64,000 bases of DNA from Gordonia alkanivorans NBRC 16433 (GTDB taxonomy: Bacteria; Actinomycetota; Actinomycetes; Mycobacteriales; Mycobacteriaceae): positions 1 to 64,000 of the forward strand of contig NZ_BACI01000038.1 of assembly GCF_000225505.1 (NCBI RefSeq), in the 5' to 3' direction. The translations under genes were made by a program, and so were the position numbers. Under the pieces are notes generated by a model. The model was given only the letters and a program-made list of their open reading frames with translations, was not told where the DNA came from and did no database searches. Within the stretch, counting starts at the first letter, position 1. The number at the start of each line of letters is the position of its first letter. Positions 9,893-17,068 of this stretch are shown one piece after another.

Positions 9893-10534
9893 ATGAGCAA
9901 GTTCAGCAAGCTTGGGCTGCGCCGCGCCGCGGGCGCGGTCGCGATCGCCTCGGCCGCGGTCGTGGGCCTGGCAGGCATGGGCGTCGGCGATGCCGCGGCT
10001 GCCGGTCTGCCGAATGGTTACAAGAAGGCCGCCGGCATCGACGGCGAGTCCATCCAGACGTGGCGCACCGGTGAGAGCGCGTACCCGGTTTCGACTGTGG
10101 CGAACAACCCGGCATCGCGTGGCTTCGCGATCTCCGGCACCTACACCGCGAAGGCTTCGGCCGGTGTCGGCGGCAAGCTCGCCGTCAAGTACATCATCGG
10201 TTGCCAGGTCGACGTCAGCGGCATCTCGCTCGATCTGGGCGGCGCCATCAGCCTCACCGCGACCACGCTGTCCGGTTCGCTCGGCCTCCCGCTGAAGCCG
10301 GGTCAGGTCGCGGTCGTCGACATCACCGACAAGGACTTCTCGGACAGTGGCATCGCCGCCGTCCAGCTGTCGCAGCTCACGTTCAACCTCAACCAGTGCG
10401 GTGGCTACGCCTCGGCACGCTCCGCGGCCAAGGTCATCGGTGCCAAGGGATACAGCACCGACGACGGCAAGCTGAGCGGCGAGGGCACCCTGATCCAGTC
10501 CACCCTGTACGGCAAGCCCTTCACCATCAACTGA
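9893..10534 (+). CDS. MspA-family porin, copy 1
   Basis: Secreted outer (mycolate) membrane channel of the MspA type, which forms octameric beta-barrel pores for hydrophilic solutes. A Sec signal peptide is visible: basic MSKFSKLGLRR, a hydrophobic stretch, and cleavage after an AAA region near residue 37. The mature part has the family style of alternating beta strands (GGKLAVKYIIGCQVDVSG, NLNQCGGYASARS) with two Cys spaced as in MspA relatives, and ends YGKPFTIN. ATG 9893 is preceded by AGAGGG. A longer frame from 9848 would place 15 non-signal residues first. It lies 68 bp upstream of copy 2, probably cotranscribed. Confidence 0.9.
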   Translation: MSKFSKLGLRRAAGAVAIASAAVVGLAGMGVGDAAAAGLPNGYKKAAGIDGESIQTWRTGESAYPVSTVANNPASRGFAISGTYTAKASAGVGGKLAVKYIIGCQVDVSGISLDLGGAISLTATTLSGSLGLPLKPGQVAVVDITDKDFSDSGIAAVQLSQLTFNLNQCGGYASARSAAKVIGAKGYSTDDGKLSGEGTLIQSTLYGKPFTIN

Positions 10535-10602
10535 CCGGGCAGATAACTAGCACTTCCTGACTTATCTGCCCTGTGCAGATTGATATTCCACGAAGGGGAA
10601 TC

Positions 10603-11289
10603 ATGAAGAAGAACATCACGCGTCGCGTGGTTGCGGCGGCCGGTCTCGCCGGTGCCGTCGCGATGGGCCTCACCAGCCTCGGCGCCGGTGGCGCCACCGC
10701 CGGCCCGCTGGCCGGTGGCACGATCACCAAGACCCTGGTCGACGGCACGCCGGTCACGGTTCAGCTGTTCGACGAGTACGTCAACGTGCAGCGTCCGATC
10801 AGCAACGTCCCGACCACCCGTGAGGTGTGGCTGTCGGGCAAGGTCCGCGTCACCGTCGGTGGTAAGGCCAAGGGCGGCGCGGTCAAGGTCGGCTACGACG
10901 TCGGCTGCCAGGTGAACTTCGGTGGCGGCGAGGTCGGCCTCCCCGGTCTCAAGGCCGGTATCGACTACAGCGATCCGTTGAACGTCACTGCCGGTGGTGG
11001 ACTCGACGGCCAAGAGGTCGGCGGCGGCTTCAGCCTCGGCCCGGGTGAGGTCAAGCGCAAGTGGCTCATCAACGAGACCTCGGGCGACAACACCGCTTAC
11101 ACCGACTACGAGCTCAACGGCTACACCTTCAAGGGCAAGGCCGGTGGCGTGGCCTACAGCCAGGAGCAGTTCAAGGTGGAGAGCTGCGCCGGCTACGCCG
11201 CTGCTCGCGCCTTCATCCAGGTGACGGTCAGCACGGACGCCGTCAAGGGCGTCGTCGCGCTCAACGGCAAGCCGTTCAGCCTCGGCTGA
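10603..11289 (+). CDS. MspA-family porin, copy 2
   Basis: Second MspA-type porin. Signal peptide MKKNITRRVVAAAGLAGAVA, with cleavage near residue 35. The mature protein includes VQLFDEYVNVQRPISNVPTT and TREVWLSGKVRVTVGG, a paired Cys pattern (VGYDVGCQVNFGGG; VESCAGYAAARAF), and a terminal LNGKPFSLG parallel to copy 1. It is clearly diverged from copy 1, so the two could form mixed or functionally different pores. The start is well defined by GAAGGGGAA 5 nt before the ATG. A strong terminator follows 24 bp after the stop. Confidence 0.92.
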   Translation: MKKNITRRVVAAAGLAGAVAMGLTSLGAGGATAGPLAGGTITKTLVDGTPVTVQLFDEYVNVQRPISNVPTTREVWLSGKVRVTVGGKAKGGAVKVGYDVGCQVNFGGGEVGLPGLKAGIDYSDPLNVTAGGGLDGQEVGGGFSLGPGEVKRKWLINETSGDNTAYTDYELNGYTFKGKAGGVAYSQEQFKVESCAGYAAARAFIQVTVSTDAVKGVVALNGKPFSLG

Positions 11290-11313
11290 TCGACTCGCTG
11301 ACCCTCAGCAGCA

Positions 11314-11352
11314 CCGCGGGGCGGGGATCCATCATGGATCCCCGCCCCGCGG
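11314..11352 (+). terminator. Perfect hairpin terminator after porin pair
   Basis: 17-bp perfect arms (CCGCGGGGCGGGGATCC and complement) around a 5-nt loop ATCAT, followed by CGTTTTGC. It sits 24 bp past the porin stop codon. Confidence 0.9.
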
Positions 11353-11359
11353 CGTTTTG

Positions 11360-12100
11360 CTGCGGAGGTGCTGATGAAGTCCTGTGATCTGCTGTGATCC
11401 GCGCGCGGACAACGGCTTTCATCGGGATCGTGCGCTGATGTCGATCGCGGCGGTGAGGGAGCCGTCGCCGGCAGAGTGTGGCGTTGCGTGACCTCGAGGA
11501 GTGGGCGGAAGACGACACTCGAGTGAGGCGTCCGGCTGTACCAGCACACGCAACGGCTCGTGCCGCATGCGCGGCACCGCTTCGGTACGGGAGATCTCGC
11601 GTCGCGCAACACCTCCGACGTGGAGGCGGCCGACGGCCCGCTGCCGTCGAGCGTGGTCACCGCCGCCGTCGTGAGCCCGATCGTCTAGGACGCAGCCGTA
11701 TTCGTGACGCAGTGACCGAGTCTGGATCTGTGGTTACAGACACGCCAGGCAGGCTCTGTACGGACTGGCGGTCAAGGGCATTTCGGCGACACCCGGCGCC
11801 GAACGCGTAGCGCAGGTATTCGACGCGTCGGTTGGGTTGTACGGGAACAGATCTCAAGTGCTTTCCTACGTGGCAGCGACGAGCGGTCGAGGCCGGCTCC
11901 GCCCAGCAGCACCACCCGGAAGCCACAACCACGACCTGACCTTGGACATGAGCGCCGTCGTCAGCGATGCGGGGGGGCTGATCACACGTCACCCGGGGTC
12001 ATTGACCCCGCGCACCGGTCGAGCTGAGCAATGGGCGATTCAGCACTCTGGCGCCGAAAAGGCAGTCATCCGAGCGTGGGTCGCCAGTCCGGAGTGGGAC
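11360..12100. other. 740-bp region without a recognisable intact gene
   Basis: Only short overlapping frames with no family resemblance and no good ribosome-binding sites. Coding-like composition persists in places, for example a frame ending GPLPSSVVTAAVV-SPIV at about 11690, then stops. This could be a decayed gene. No insertion-sequence ends or direct repeats were seen. Confidence 0.4.
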
Positions 12101-12104
12101 ATGG

Positions 12105-12137
12105 AAAAGCCGCCCTGCCATTCACGGCAGGACGGCT
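12105..12137 (-). terminator. Rho-independent terminator after micro-peptide D
   Basis: Read on the minus strand: a 12-bp stem (AGCCGTCCTGCC with GGCAGGGCGGCT, one G-T pair), a 6-nt loop and a TTTT tract. It begins 17 nt after the stop codon of the 12154-12246 gene, which supports that gene as a real transcription unit. Confidence 0.85.
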
Positions 12138-12153
12138 GACCGATGAATCGGGT

Positions 12154-12246
12154 CTACTCGGCGATACTGTCGGAGCCCGCCTCGAGCGAGCCGGTCACCA
12201 GTTCGACGATCGCGTCGGTGATTGCGCCTTGAATGATCTCCGCCAT
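12154..12246 (-). CDS. Micro-peptide D of GS-core family (30 aa)
   Basis: A 30-residue peptide with no recognised homologue. It starts MAEIIQGAITDAIVELVTGS and continues LEAGSDSIAE. The ribosome-binding site is strong (GAGGGAGG, 7 nt before ATG) and a terminator follows the stop. It shares with the three upstream peptides an N-terminal amphipathic stretch (I/A/L every 3-4 residues), the core E-L-V-T-G-S and an acidic Ser/Gly-rich tail. There is no signal peptide or long TM segment. It is separated from peptide C by 283 bp including a terminator, so it probably has its own promoter. It is too short for standard gene callers. Function unknown; see findings. Confidence 0.75.
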   Translation of the reverse strand: MAEIIQGAITDAIVELVTGSLEAGSDSIAE

Positions 12247-12473
12247 GTTGTGCCTCCCTCGTCGGAAAATGTTCTGACTGTCGGTCCACAGAGGCGCCGA
12301 ACAGCCGTGACACCAAGACTACAGTATCTCGCGGTCCGAAGTGGACGTGGAAGTGAAATATCGACAACCAGAGAATGGCCATCAGTGGACGAATCGGCAC
12401 AAATCAACTGTTCGGCACATTTCATTCCTCACGCTCCTCGGTTGTCTCCCCTGAGGTAGAAACTCGGCACACA

Positions 12474-12515
12474 CAAGAAAACACCGCCTCCCGGCACGAG
12501 GCCAGAAGGCGGTGT
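12474..12515 (-). terminator. Terminator after micro-peptide C
   Basis: Minus-strand stem ACACCGCCT / AGGCGGTGT with a 17-nt loop, followed by TTTTCTTGT. It starts 15 nt after the stop of the 12530-12619 gene and ends the A-B-C transcription unit. Confidence 0.8.
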
Positions 12516-12529
12516 GAAGCTCGGACGGC

Positions 12530-12619
12530 CTAAGCGGTCGTCTCCGGCTCCGACTCCATCGAACCGCTCTGCAGGTCCCTCAAGAGTTCGGAGATGTTGA
12601 TGTCGATTCCGGTGGCCAT
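12530..12619 (-). CDS. Micro-peptide C of GS-core family (29 aa)
   Basis: A 29-residue peptide starting MATGIDINISELLRDLQSGS and ending MESEPETTA. It is preceded by an almost perfect Shine-Dalgarno AAAGGAGGAG 5 nt from the ATG. It aligns with the other three without gaps around the core: E-L-L-R-D-L-Q-S-G-S-M-E. The tail is strongly acidic. It lies 51 bp downstream of peptide B and is followed by a terminator. No homologue is known to me. The four tandem genes with repeated design argue against a chance ORF. Confidence 0.75.
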   Translation of the reverse strand: MATGIDINISELLRDLQSGSMESEPETTA

Positions 12620-12670
12620 GTGGTCTCCTCCTTTGTGCTGTACGGGATCAGGCGCCTGGGAAGGTGCCTG

Positions 12671-12769
12671 TCAGTCCTCGGGATCGATGGGAACGCCGTC
12701 GCTGTCAAGAGACCCGGTCATCAGGTCTTTGATGGCATCTTCGATTCCGCCACCGACAACTTGGCCCAT
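12671..12769 (-). CDS. Micro-peptide B of GS-core family (32 aa)
   Basis: A 32-residue peptide opening MGQVVGGGIEDAIKDLMTGS, then LDSDGVPIDPED. The ATG follows AAGGAGAATTCTC. It shares D-A-I-K-D-L-M-T-G-S-L-D with peptide D (D-A-I-V-E-L-V-T-G-S-L-E). There is no Cys in any of the four peptides, so neither disulfide nor lanthionine chemistry is indicated. It lies 88 bp downstream of peptide A, across an 18-bp direct repeat. Confidence 0.75.
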   Translation of the reverse strand: MGQVVGGGIEDAIKDLMTGSLDSDGVPIDPED

Positions 12770-12782
12770 GAGAATTCTCCTT

Positions 12783-12816
12783 CGTCGTACTGAGCGTTTT
12801 CGTCGTACTGAACGTT
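12783..12816. repeat. Direct repeat in micro-peptide A-B spacer
   Basis: Two 16-bp copies, CGTCGTACTGAGCGTT and CGTCGTACTGAACGTT, 18 bp apart. They lie immediately upstream (minus-strand sense) of the peptide B ribosome-binding site. They may be a duplicated leader element or a protein-binding site. Confidence 0.6.
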
Positions 12817-12857
12817 GTGTTGTTCAGAATTCGATCGGCGGACAGCCGCCGTTTGTT

Positions 12858-12944
12858 CTACTCGTTGGTTTCGCCTTCGGTGGACCCGGTGACCAATTCT
12901 TCGATGTAGAGGCGGATCCAGGAAATGCTGATCGCGTCGGACAC
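12858..12944 (-). CDS. Micro-peptide A of GS-core family (28 aa)
   Basis: First gene of the cluster. GTG start with AGGAGATTCAC upstream; 28 residues, MSDAISISWIRLYIEELVTG then STEGETNE. The core E-E-L-V-T-G-S-T-E matches the other members. It is the only one with Trp and Tyr and has the most hydrophobic N-terminal helix. An overlapping longer minus-strand frame in another phase runs through here but has no ribosome-binding site and no recognisable domain. Two inverted repeats lie in the leader upstream. Confidence 0.7.
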   Translation of the reverse strand: MSDAISISWIRLYIEELVTGSTEGETNE

Positions 12945-12965
12945 GTGAATCTCCTACTCATTGCC

Positions 12966-13001
12966 ACTTCGTTGTGAAGTACGGAAGTCCGTCTCAGACG
13001 G
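12966..13001 (-). other. Leader inverted repeats upstream of micro-peptide A
   Basis: Two short inverted repeats: ACTTC-gttgt-GAAGT (12966-12980) and CCGTCT-c-AGACGG (12989-13001). A TATTGT hexamer about 10 bp further upstream on the minus strand could be a -10 box. These could be operator or leader structures of the peptide operon. Confidence 0.35.
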
Positions 13002-13162
13002 CCTCGCGGTCGACAATACCGCACCCGGTCCCGGCTGTCGTGGCGGGCGAATGCTGAATTCTCGGTGACGAATATCTTACGTGGCGGCAACATGTCTCGG
13101 TGCTCCGAAGCAGCCGTGAACCGCCATACTCGCCCCGGCCGTCGTTGGTGTGCTGATATTAA

Positions 13163-13783
13163 GTGGTGACCCAGCACGCGGCTTATCGCAATCAGGCAGC
13201 ACGTCCGTTGGTCGTCTCCGACCGCGACGGCGCGCTCGACCTGCTCGAGAACGGACTGCGGGAGGTTCCGGTCTACCGGTGGCTGATCGGTGACGACGCA
13301 CCGGCGGATGCGTACCGGTGGTACGGCGAGGTCCTGTTGGTCGAGTGCATGAATGGTCTCCAGGGAATCTTCGACGACACAGGCAATCTGACTGCTGTGA
13401 TCGCGGTGTCCGAGTCCTCCGAAGAAGCCGGTGTCGTCGACGGCGAACTCAAGGACCGCACCCGTCGGTGGGTCCAGAGGATCGACGGGTTCGTGGACCG
13501 TTTCCGGGAGTTGCAGAGCAAGACAGACGAAGCCAAGGTCGCCGACGAAGCGATCCGCGTCATCTTCGCTCTGGTCCACCCGGAGCGACGCGGCGGCGGG
13601 ACGCTCGCGGCACTGGTGGACCCGGTGGTCGAGCGGGCACGGCGCCTCGGAATGCCCGTCACGGCGAGCACGTCGGACCCGCGGTTGTCGGAGCTCTACG
13701 CCCGCAAGTGGAATTGTCTGGTGCGCGCGGAGTTCACCCTCACCGACGGTCCGACGGTGTGGGTTCAGCGGCTCGACCCGTAG
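13163..13783 (+). CDS. GNAT-fold acetyltransferase-like protein
   Basis: A 206-residue protein whose C-terminal half has GNAT features: a beta-strand then acetyl-CoA loop-like VIFALVHPERRGGGTLAALV, and LYARKWNCLVRAEFTL at the end. It is divergent from the micro-peptide operon with about 220 bp between starts. Tandem GTG codons (13163, 13166) open the frame without a good ribosome-binding site, so the start is uncertain. The substrate is unknown. Modification of the neighbouring peptides is an attractive but untested idea; many orphan GNATs of this kind exist in actinobacteria. Confidence 0.65.
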   Translation: MVTQHAAYRNQAARPLVVSDRDGALDLLENGLREVPVYRWLIGDDAPADAYRWYGEVLLVECMNGLQGIFDDTGNLTAVIAVSESSEEAGVVDGELKDRTRRWVQRIDGFVDRFRELQSKTDEAKVADEAIRVIFALVHPERRGGGTLAALVDPVVERARRLGMPVTASTSDPRLSELYARKWNCLVRAEFTLTDGPTVWVQRLDP

Positions 13784-13862
13784 CGGTCGAATCCAACTGA
13801 CGAATGCGACTGAATCCGGCGAACTCGGAGCCTCCTGGGGTGGCTGTCGATGTCACCGACGA

Positions 13863-13894
13863 TTTCGGCCCCGCCTGGTGGGCGAGGGCCGAAA
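13863..13894. other. Hairpin between convergent GNAT and mscL genes
   Basis: 9-bp stem TTTCGGCCC / GGGCCGAAA with an inner CGCC/GGCG pair, located where the two transcription units converge. Probably a shared mRNA end; no downstream T-run on either strand. Confidence 0.5.
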
Positions 13895-13907
13895 AAGGGT
13901 GAAACTC

Positions 13908-14747
13908 TCAGCGCGAGTGGCGTCCCGGCGCGTCCGGACCGTCACCGGGGAACTGTTCGCTCGGGTACTGCTCACCTGGGTACTGCTCGCCCGGGTACGG
14001 CTGCTCACCGGGGTACTGGGAGCCGGGGGGCGGGTAGTTGCCGGGAGGCGGATAGTTTCCGGGCGGTGGGTAGTTACCCGGAGCCGGCTGCGGCGTCGGA
14101 TACGGCTGGCCTCCCGGGCCGGCGGGCTGACCCTGCGGCGAGTTGAACAGCGGCGACGACTGCGGTCCCGACTGCGACGGTCCGTGCTGGAACGGCTGAC
14201 CCGACGACGGGGGAGTCGAAATCCGTTGTGTGGTACCGGCACCGGACGGCGACTCGTACGGTGCGAGGGGGCCCGACTGGGGCGTGTAGACGTCACCGGC
14301 CGGCGCGGATGGCTCGGCCAGATGTGGCGGCAGATCGCTCTCCGCCTCGGCCTTGGCCTTCGACTTTCCCTCCGGATCGAGCAGGTCGCGGATCTCGGTG
14401 AGCAGAGCTACCTCGGTGACCTCGGACTTCTTGCCGAAGCCGCCCAGCTCCGCGAGCCTGTTGTAGGGCAGGATGATGATGAAGTACACCACCGCCGCGA
14501 TGATCAGGAAGTTGATGACGGCGGTGATCACGCCGCCGAGGTCGACGAATGTCGAGGCGTTGTCGGTGATCTGGAAGCCGAGTCCCTGTGCGGCGTCCGT
14601 ACCGATCGGGATCGAGTTGATGATCGGTTGGACGATGCCGTCGGTGAACGCGGTCACGATGGCGGTGAAGGCCGCACCGATGATGACTGCGGTAGCCAGC
14701 TCGACGACGTTGCCCTTGAGTATGAAGTCCTTGAATCCCTTGAGCAC
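13908..14747 (-). CDS. mscL: Large-conductance mechanosensitive channel MscL with extended tail
   Basis: Homopentameric osmotic safety valve of the cytoplasmic membrane. Residues 1-105 match MscL: amphipathic start MLKGFKDFILKGNVVELATA, TM1 with VIIGAAFTAIVTAF, a periplasmic loop, TM2 (NFLIIAAVVYFIIILPYNRL), and a cytoplasmic helix with LLTEIRDLL. The family is normally about 130-150 residues. Here a further 140-150 residues form a Pro/Gly/Gln/Tyr-rich disordered tail with three GNYPPP units and PGEQYPGEQ repeats. GTG start; a GGAG lies about 13 nt upstream. The order moaB2...mscL(opposite strand) is as in mycobacteria, but porins and peptides are inserted. Confidence 0.93.
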   Translation of the reverse strand: MLKGFKDFILKGNVVELATAVIIGAAFTAIVTAFTDGIVQPIINSIPIGTDAAQGLGFQITDNASTFVDLGGVITAVINFLIIAAVVYFIIILPYNRLAELGGFGKKSEVTEVALLTEIRDLLDPEGKSKAKAEAESDLPPHLAEPSAPAGDVYTPQSGPLAPYESPSGAGTTQRISTPPSSGQPFQHGPSQSGPQSSPLFNSPQGQPAGPGGQPYPTPQPAPGNYPPPGNYPPPGNYPPPGSQYPGEQPYPGEQYPGEQYPSEQFPGDGPDAPGRHSR

Positions 14748-14903
14748 GGTGTGCGGCCTCTCCTTGGTAATCCCGCTCTTGTTTCCGGCGATTCGGTTTC
14801 GGTCGGTGCAAATCCGACATGTGCTGTGCGAACTCGTACTACCCTATCCACGATCGTGAACCGCGCGATCCATTTGCCTTGAATCGTCCGGAGTGTCGCG
14901 GGT

Positions 14904-15575
14904 TCAGTGCAGGACGACCGCGAGCGAAGACTCCAGACCCGCGGCGGCGACGCGATGGGCGGCTGCGGCATCCATCGCCAGGAGAACCGGTGCCACCGAG
15001 TTTCGACCGGAGGCGATCCCGCCCGAGGAGGACTGACCGGTGCGCATCGCCACGACGGCGCGTCGTGCGAGGACATCGGCCGAATCGGTCAGGACATCAA
15101 CCACATCCCCGGGCCGGAGCAACGAGGTGACCGCCTCGTCGGACAACCGGACCGGTACGAGACGGGCGTCGTCGACCCCGGTCAGCTCGGCCGGCAGACG
15201 CGAGGACAACAGCCGGGTGTCGGTGAGTATCTCCCCGGTCCGTACGCGACCGGTGACGGTACGGCCGGTCGCGAGTGCGGCATCGGAGATCGCCCCGGCG
15301 GGGACCGTGCTCCCCATGACGAGCCGAGGGGTGAGATCACCGGCGTCGACCATCTGGCCGGGTATCAGATCGTGTGCCGCGACGAGCACCTCGAACTCCC
15401 CGTCGGCGCGGGCCCCCACCACTGCGACGACGGCGGCCGCGACGATCAGCGCTACCGCGACCAGTCGTCGGACCGCGAGACTGCGCGTCCATCCGGGACG
15501 CACTGCGTGAGCAATCCGGTCGCCCAGGCGTGGGCCGAGCCGCTCGCGCGGCAACGACATCCGAGTCAGTGGCAT
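14904..15575 (-). CDS. SAF-domain membrane protein
   Basis: About 223 residues. A basic N-terminus precedes one TM segment (RRLVAVALIVAAAVVAVVG). A SAF domain follows (about 60-125: VLVAAHDLIPGQMVDAGDL ... GRTVTGRVRTGEILTDTRL), and then a C-terminal region (VRLSDEAVTSLLRPGDVVDV) like the RcpC/CpaB family of pilus-assembly proteins. No pilus genes are nearby, so a pilus role is not supported. An orphan SAF protein is common at this position in mycolata. A GTG at 15599 would add eight residues; ATG 15575 is preferred. Confidence 0.7.
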   Translation of the reverse strand: MPLTRMSLPRERLGPRLGDRIAHAVRPGWTRSLAVRRLVAVALIVAAAVVAVVGARADGEFEVLVAAHDLIPGQMVDAGDLTPRLVMGSTVPAGAISDAALATGRTVTGRVRTGEILTDTRLLSSRLPAELTGVDDARLVPVRLSDEAVTSLLRPGDVVDVLTDSADVLARRAVVAMRTGQSSSGGIASGRNSVAPVLLAMDAAAAHRVAAAGLESSLAVVLH

Positions 15576-15801
15576 GGCTGGACGATAGGCGTCGACCACC
15601 CGGGAAATGGTGCCGCGGACTCGTTGTGGACAGTCGTGGAGTCCGGCGTCGTGCTGTGCACAAGCGACCGCCGGGTCGGCCTCCGCTAGGGTGACGTCGG
15701 AAACAAATCATGGTGTGCCGGGAAGTCTGGTCGGCCGCCGCCCGGTGAAGGGTGGCGTGAAGAGGGCACGTGTACGTGTGCCCCGCGGACAGAGGAGTTC
15801 C

Positions 15802-17028
15802 ATGACACGCGACCGACTGCGGCAGTGGGCCGCTCTCGACACCACCAGCGGCGTGCTGCTGCTCATCGCGGCGGCCATCGCAGTCGTGTGGGCCAATTCG
15901 CCGTGGCGGGAGAGCTACTCGTCGCTGCTGCACACCGAGATCGGTCCCGAAGCCCTGAATCTGCATCTCTCGCTGGCGCACTGGGCGTCCGACGGACTGC
16001 TGGCGATCTTCTTCTTCGTGGTCGGTGTGGAGCTCAAACACGAGTTCGTCGCCGGCAGCCTCCGCGACGTGAAGCTCGCCGGGGTGCCGATCGCGGCCGC
16101 CGTGGGCGGCATGGTCACGCCCGCGCTCTGTTACGTGGTCGTCGTCGCGGCGGGGGACCCCGAGGGGCTTCGGGGATGGGCCATCCCGACGGCCACCGAC
16201 ATCGCCTTCGCGCTCGCCGTCCTCGCGATCTTCGGTCGCGGCCTCCCACTGCCGTTGCGGACGTTCCTGCTCACGCTGGCCGTCGTCGACGACCTGCTCG
16301 GCATCGTCGTGATCGCGACCTTCTACACCGACGAGATCGACTTCGTCATGCTCGGCGGCGCGATCGCGGTGGTCGCGGTGTTCGCCGTGCTGGTGCGTCG
16401 GTCGTGGCAACTCTGGCCGCTCCTGATCCCGGTCGGCCTCGTCGCCTGGGGCCTCATGCACGCGTCCGGCGTGCACGCCACCGTCGCGGGTGTGCTGCTC
16501 GGCTTCGCCGTGCCCGCGGTCGCCATCCGCGGCGAGAAGATCCCCCGCACCGAACGGCTCGACGAGGCGGTCCGTCCCTACTCCGCGGCGATCGCGCTCC
16601 CGGTCTTCGCCTTCGCCGCCGCCGGCGTGACGGTGATCGGCGGTGAGGGCTCGATCGTGCAGCCCGTGTCGATCGGCATCGTGCTCGGACTCGTGGCCGG
16701 CAAACTCGTCGGCGTCCTCGGATCGACGTGGCTGATGACGAGGTTCACGCCGTTACGGCTGCCCGATGCCATCGGAATCCGGGACCTGCTGCCGATCGGC
16801 ATGCTCACCGGCGTCGGCTTCACCGTGGCGCTTCTCATCGCCGAACTCAGCTTCGAGGGCGGCTCCGACGACCACGCCGCGGCTGCCAAGGCGGCCATCC
16901 TGGCCGGTTCGCTCATCTCCGCGGTGCTCGCCGCGGTCCTGTTGCGCTGGGATGCGCACCAGGCGCGCGACGCCGACATGAACCGCGACAACATCCCCGA
17001 CGTCAACCGCGACGTGATCGGCGGATAG
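15802..17028 (+). CDS. nhaA: Na+/H+ antiporter NhaA
   Basis: Electrogenic sodium/proton antiporter for alkaline pH and salt homeostasis; 408 residues with 11-12 TM segments. Family signatures are visible: WANSPW near the N-terminus, FFFVVGVELKHEFVAGSLRD, the unwound-helix motif PTATDIAFAL, and the paired Asp in VVDDLLGI that bind Na+/H+. ATG 15802 has AGAGGAG 5 nt upstream. An in-frame extension to 15607 lacks a ribosome-binding site. It stands alone, with the ruc operator downstream. Confidence 0.95.
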   Translation: MTRDRLRQWAALDTTSGVLLLIAAAIAVVWANSPWRESYSSLLHTEIGPEALNLHLSLAHWASDGLLAIFFFVVGVELKHEFVAGSLRDVKLAGVPIAAAVGGMVTPALCYVVVVAAGDPEGLRGWAIPTATDIAFALAVLAIFGRGLPLPLRTFLLTLAVVDDLLGIVVIATFYTDEIDFVMLGGAIAVVAVFAVLVRRSWQLWPLLIPVGLVAWGLMHASGVHATVAGVLLGFAVPAVAIRGEKIPRTERLDEAVRPYSAAIALPVFAFAAAGVTVIGGEGSIVQPVSIGIVLGLVAGKLVGVLGSTWLMTRFTPLRLPDAIGIRDLLPIGMLTGVGFTVALLIAELSFEGGSDDHAAAAKAAILAGSLISAVLAAVLLRWDAHQARDADMNRDNIPDVNRDVIGG

Positions 17029-17068
17029 AGGTCGGGAGTGGTCGCCGGGCGGGCTGGGTGGACCCGCG

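Noticed and set aside
12195..12425. 76-codon minus-strand frame upstream of micro-peptide D (starts MKCAEQLICADS)
   Set aside because: It overlaps peptide D in another phase, its ribosome-binding site is too close to the ATG, and its composition is not protein-like.
12154..12944. Reading the micro-peptides as a CRISPR array or simple repeat
   Set aside because: The units differ at most nucleotides; similarity is at the protein level and each unit has its own ribosome-binding site.
12154..12944. Lanthipeptide, sactipeptide or lasso precursors
   Set aside because: No Cys in any peptide and no synthetase, radical SAM, protease or transporter gene adjacent.
12824..13579. 251-codon minus-strand frame over the GNAT gene and micro-peptide A
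   Set aside because: Antisense to the GNAT-like gene and out of phase with the peptide genes that carry their own ribosome-binding sites.
14904..15575. Flp pilus assembly gene (CpaB)
   Set aside because: Only the SAF domain is shared; no tad/flp genes in the window.
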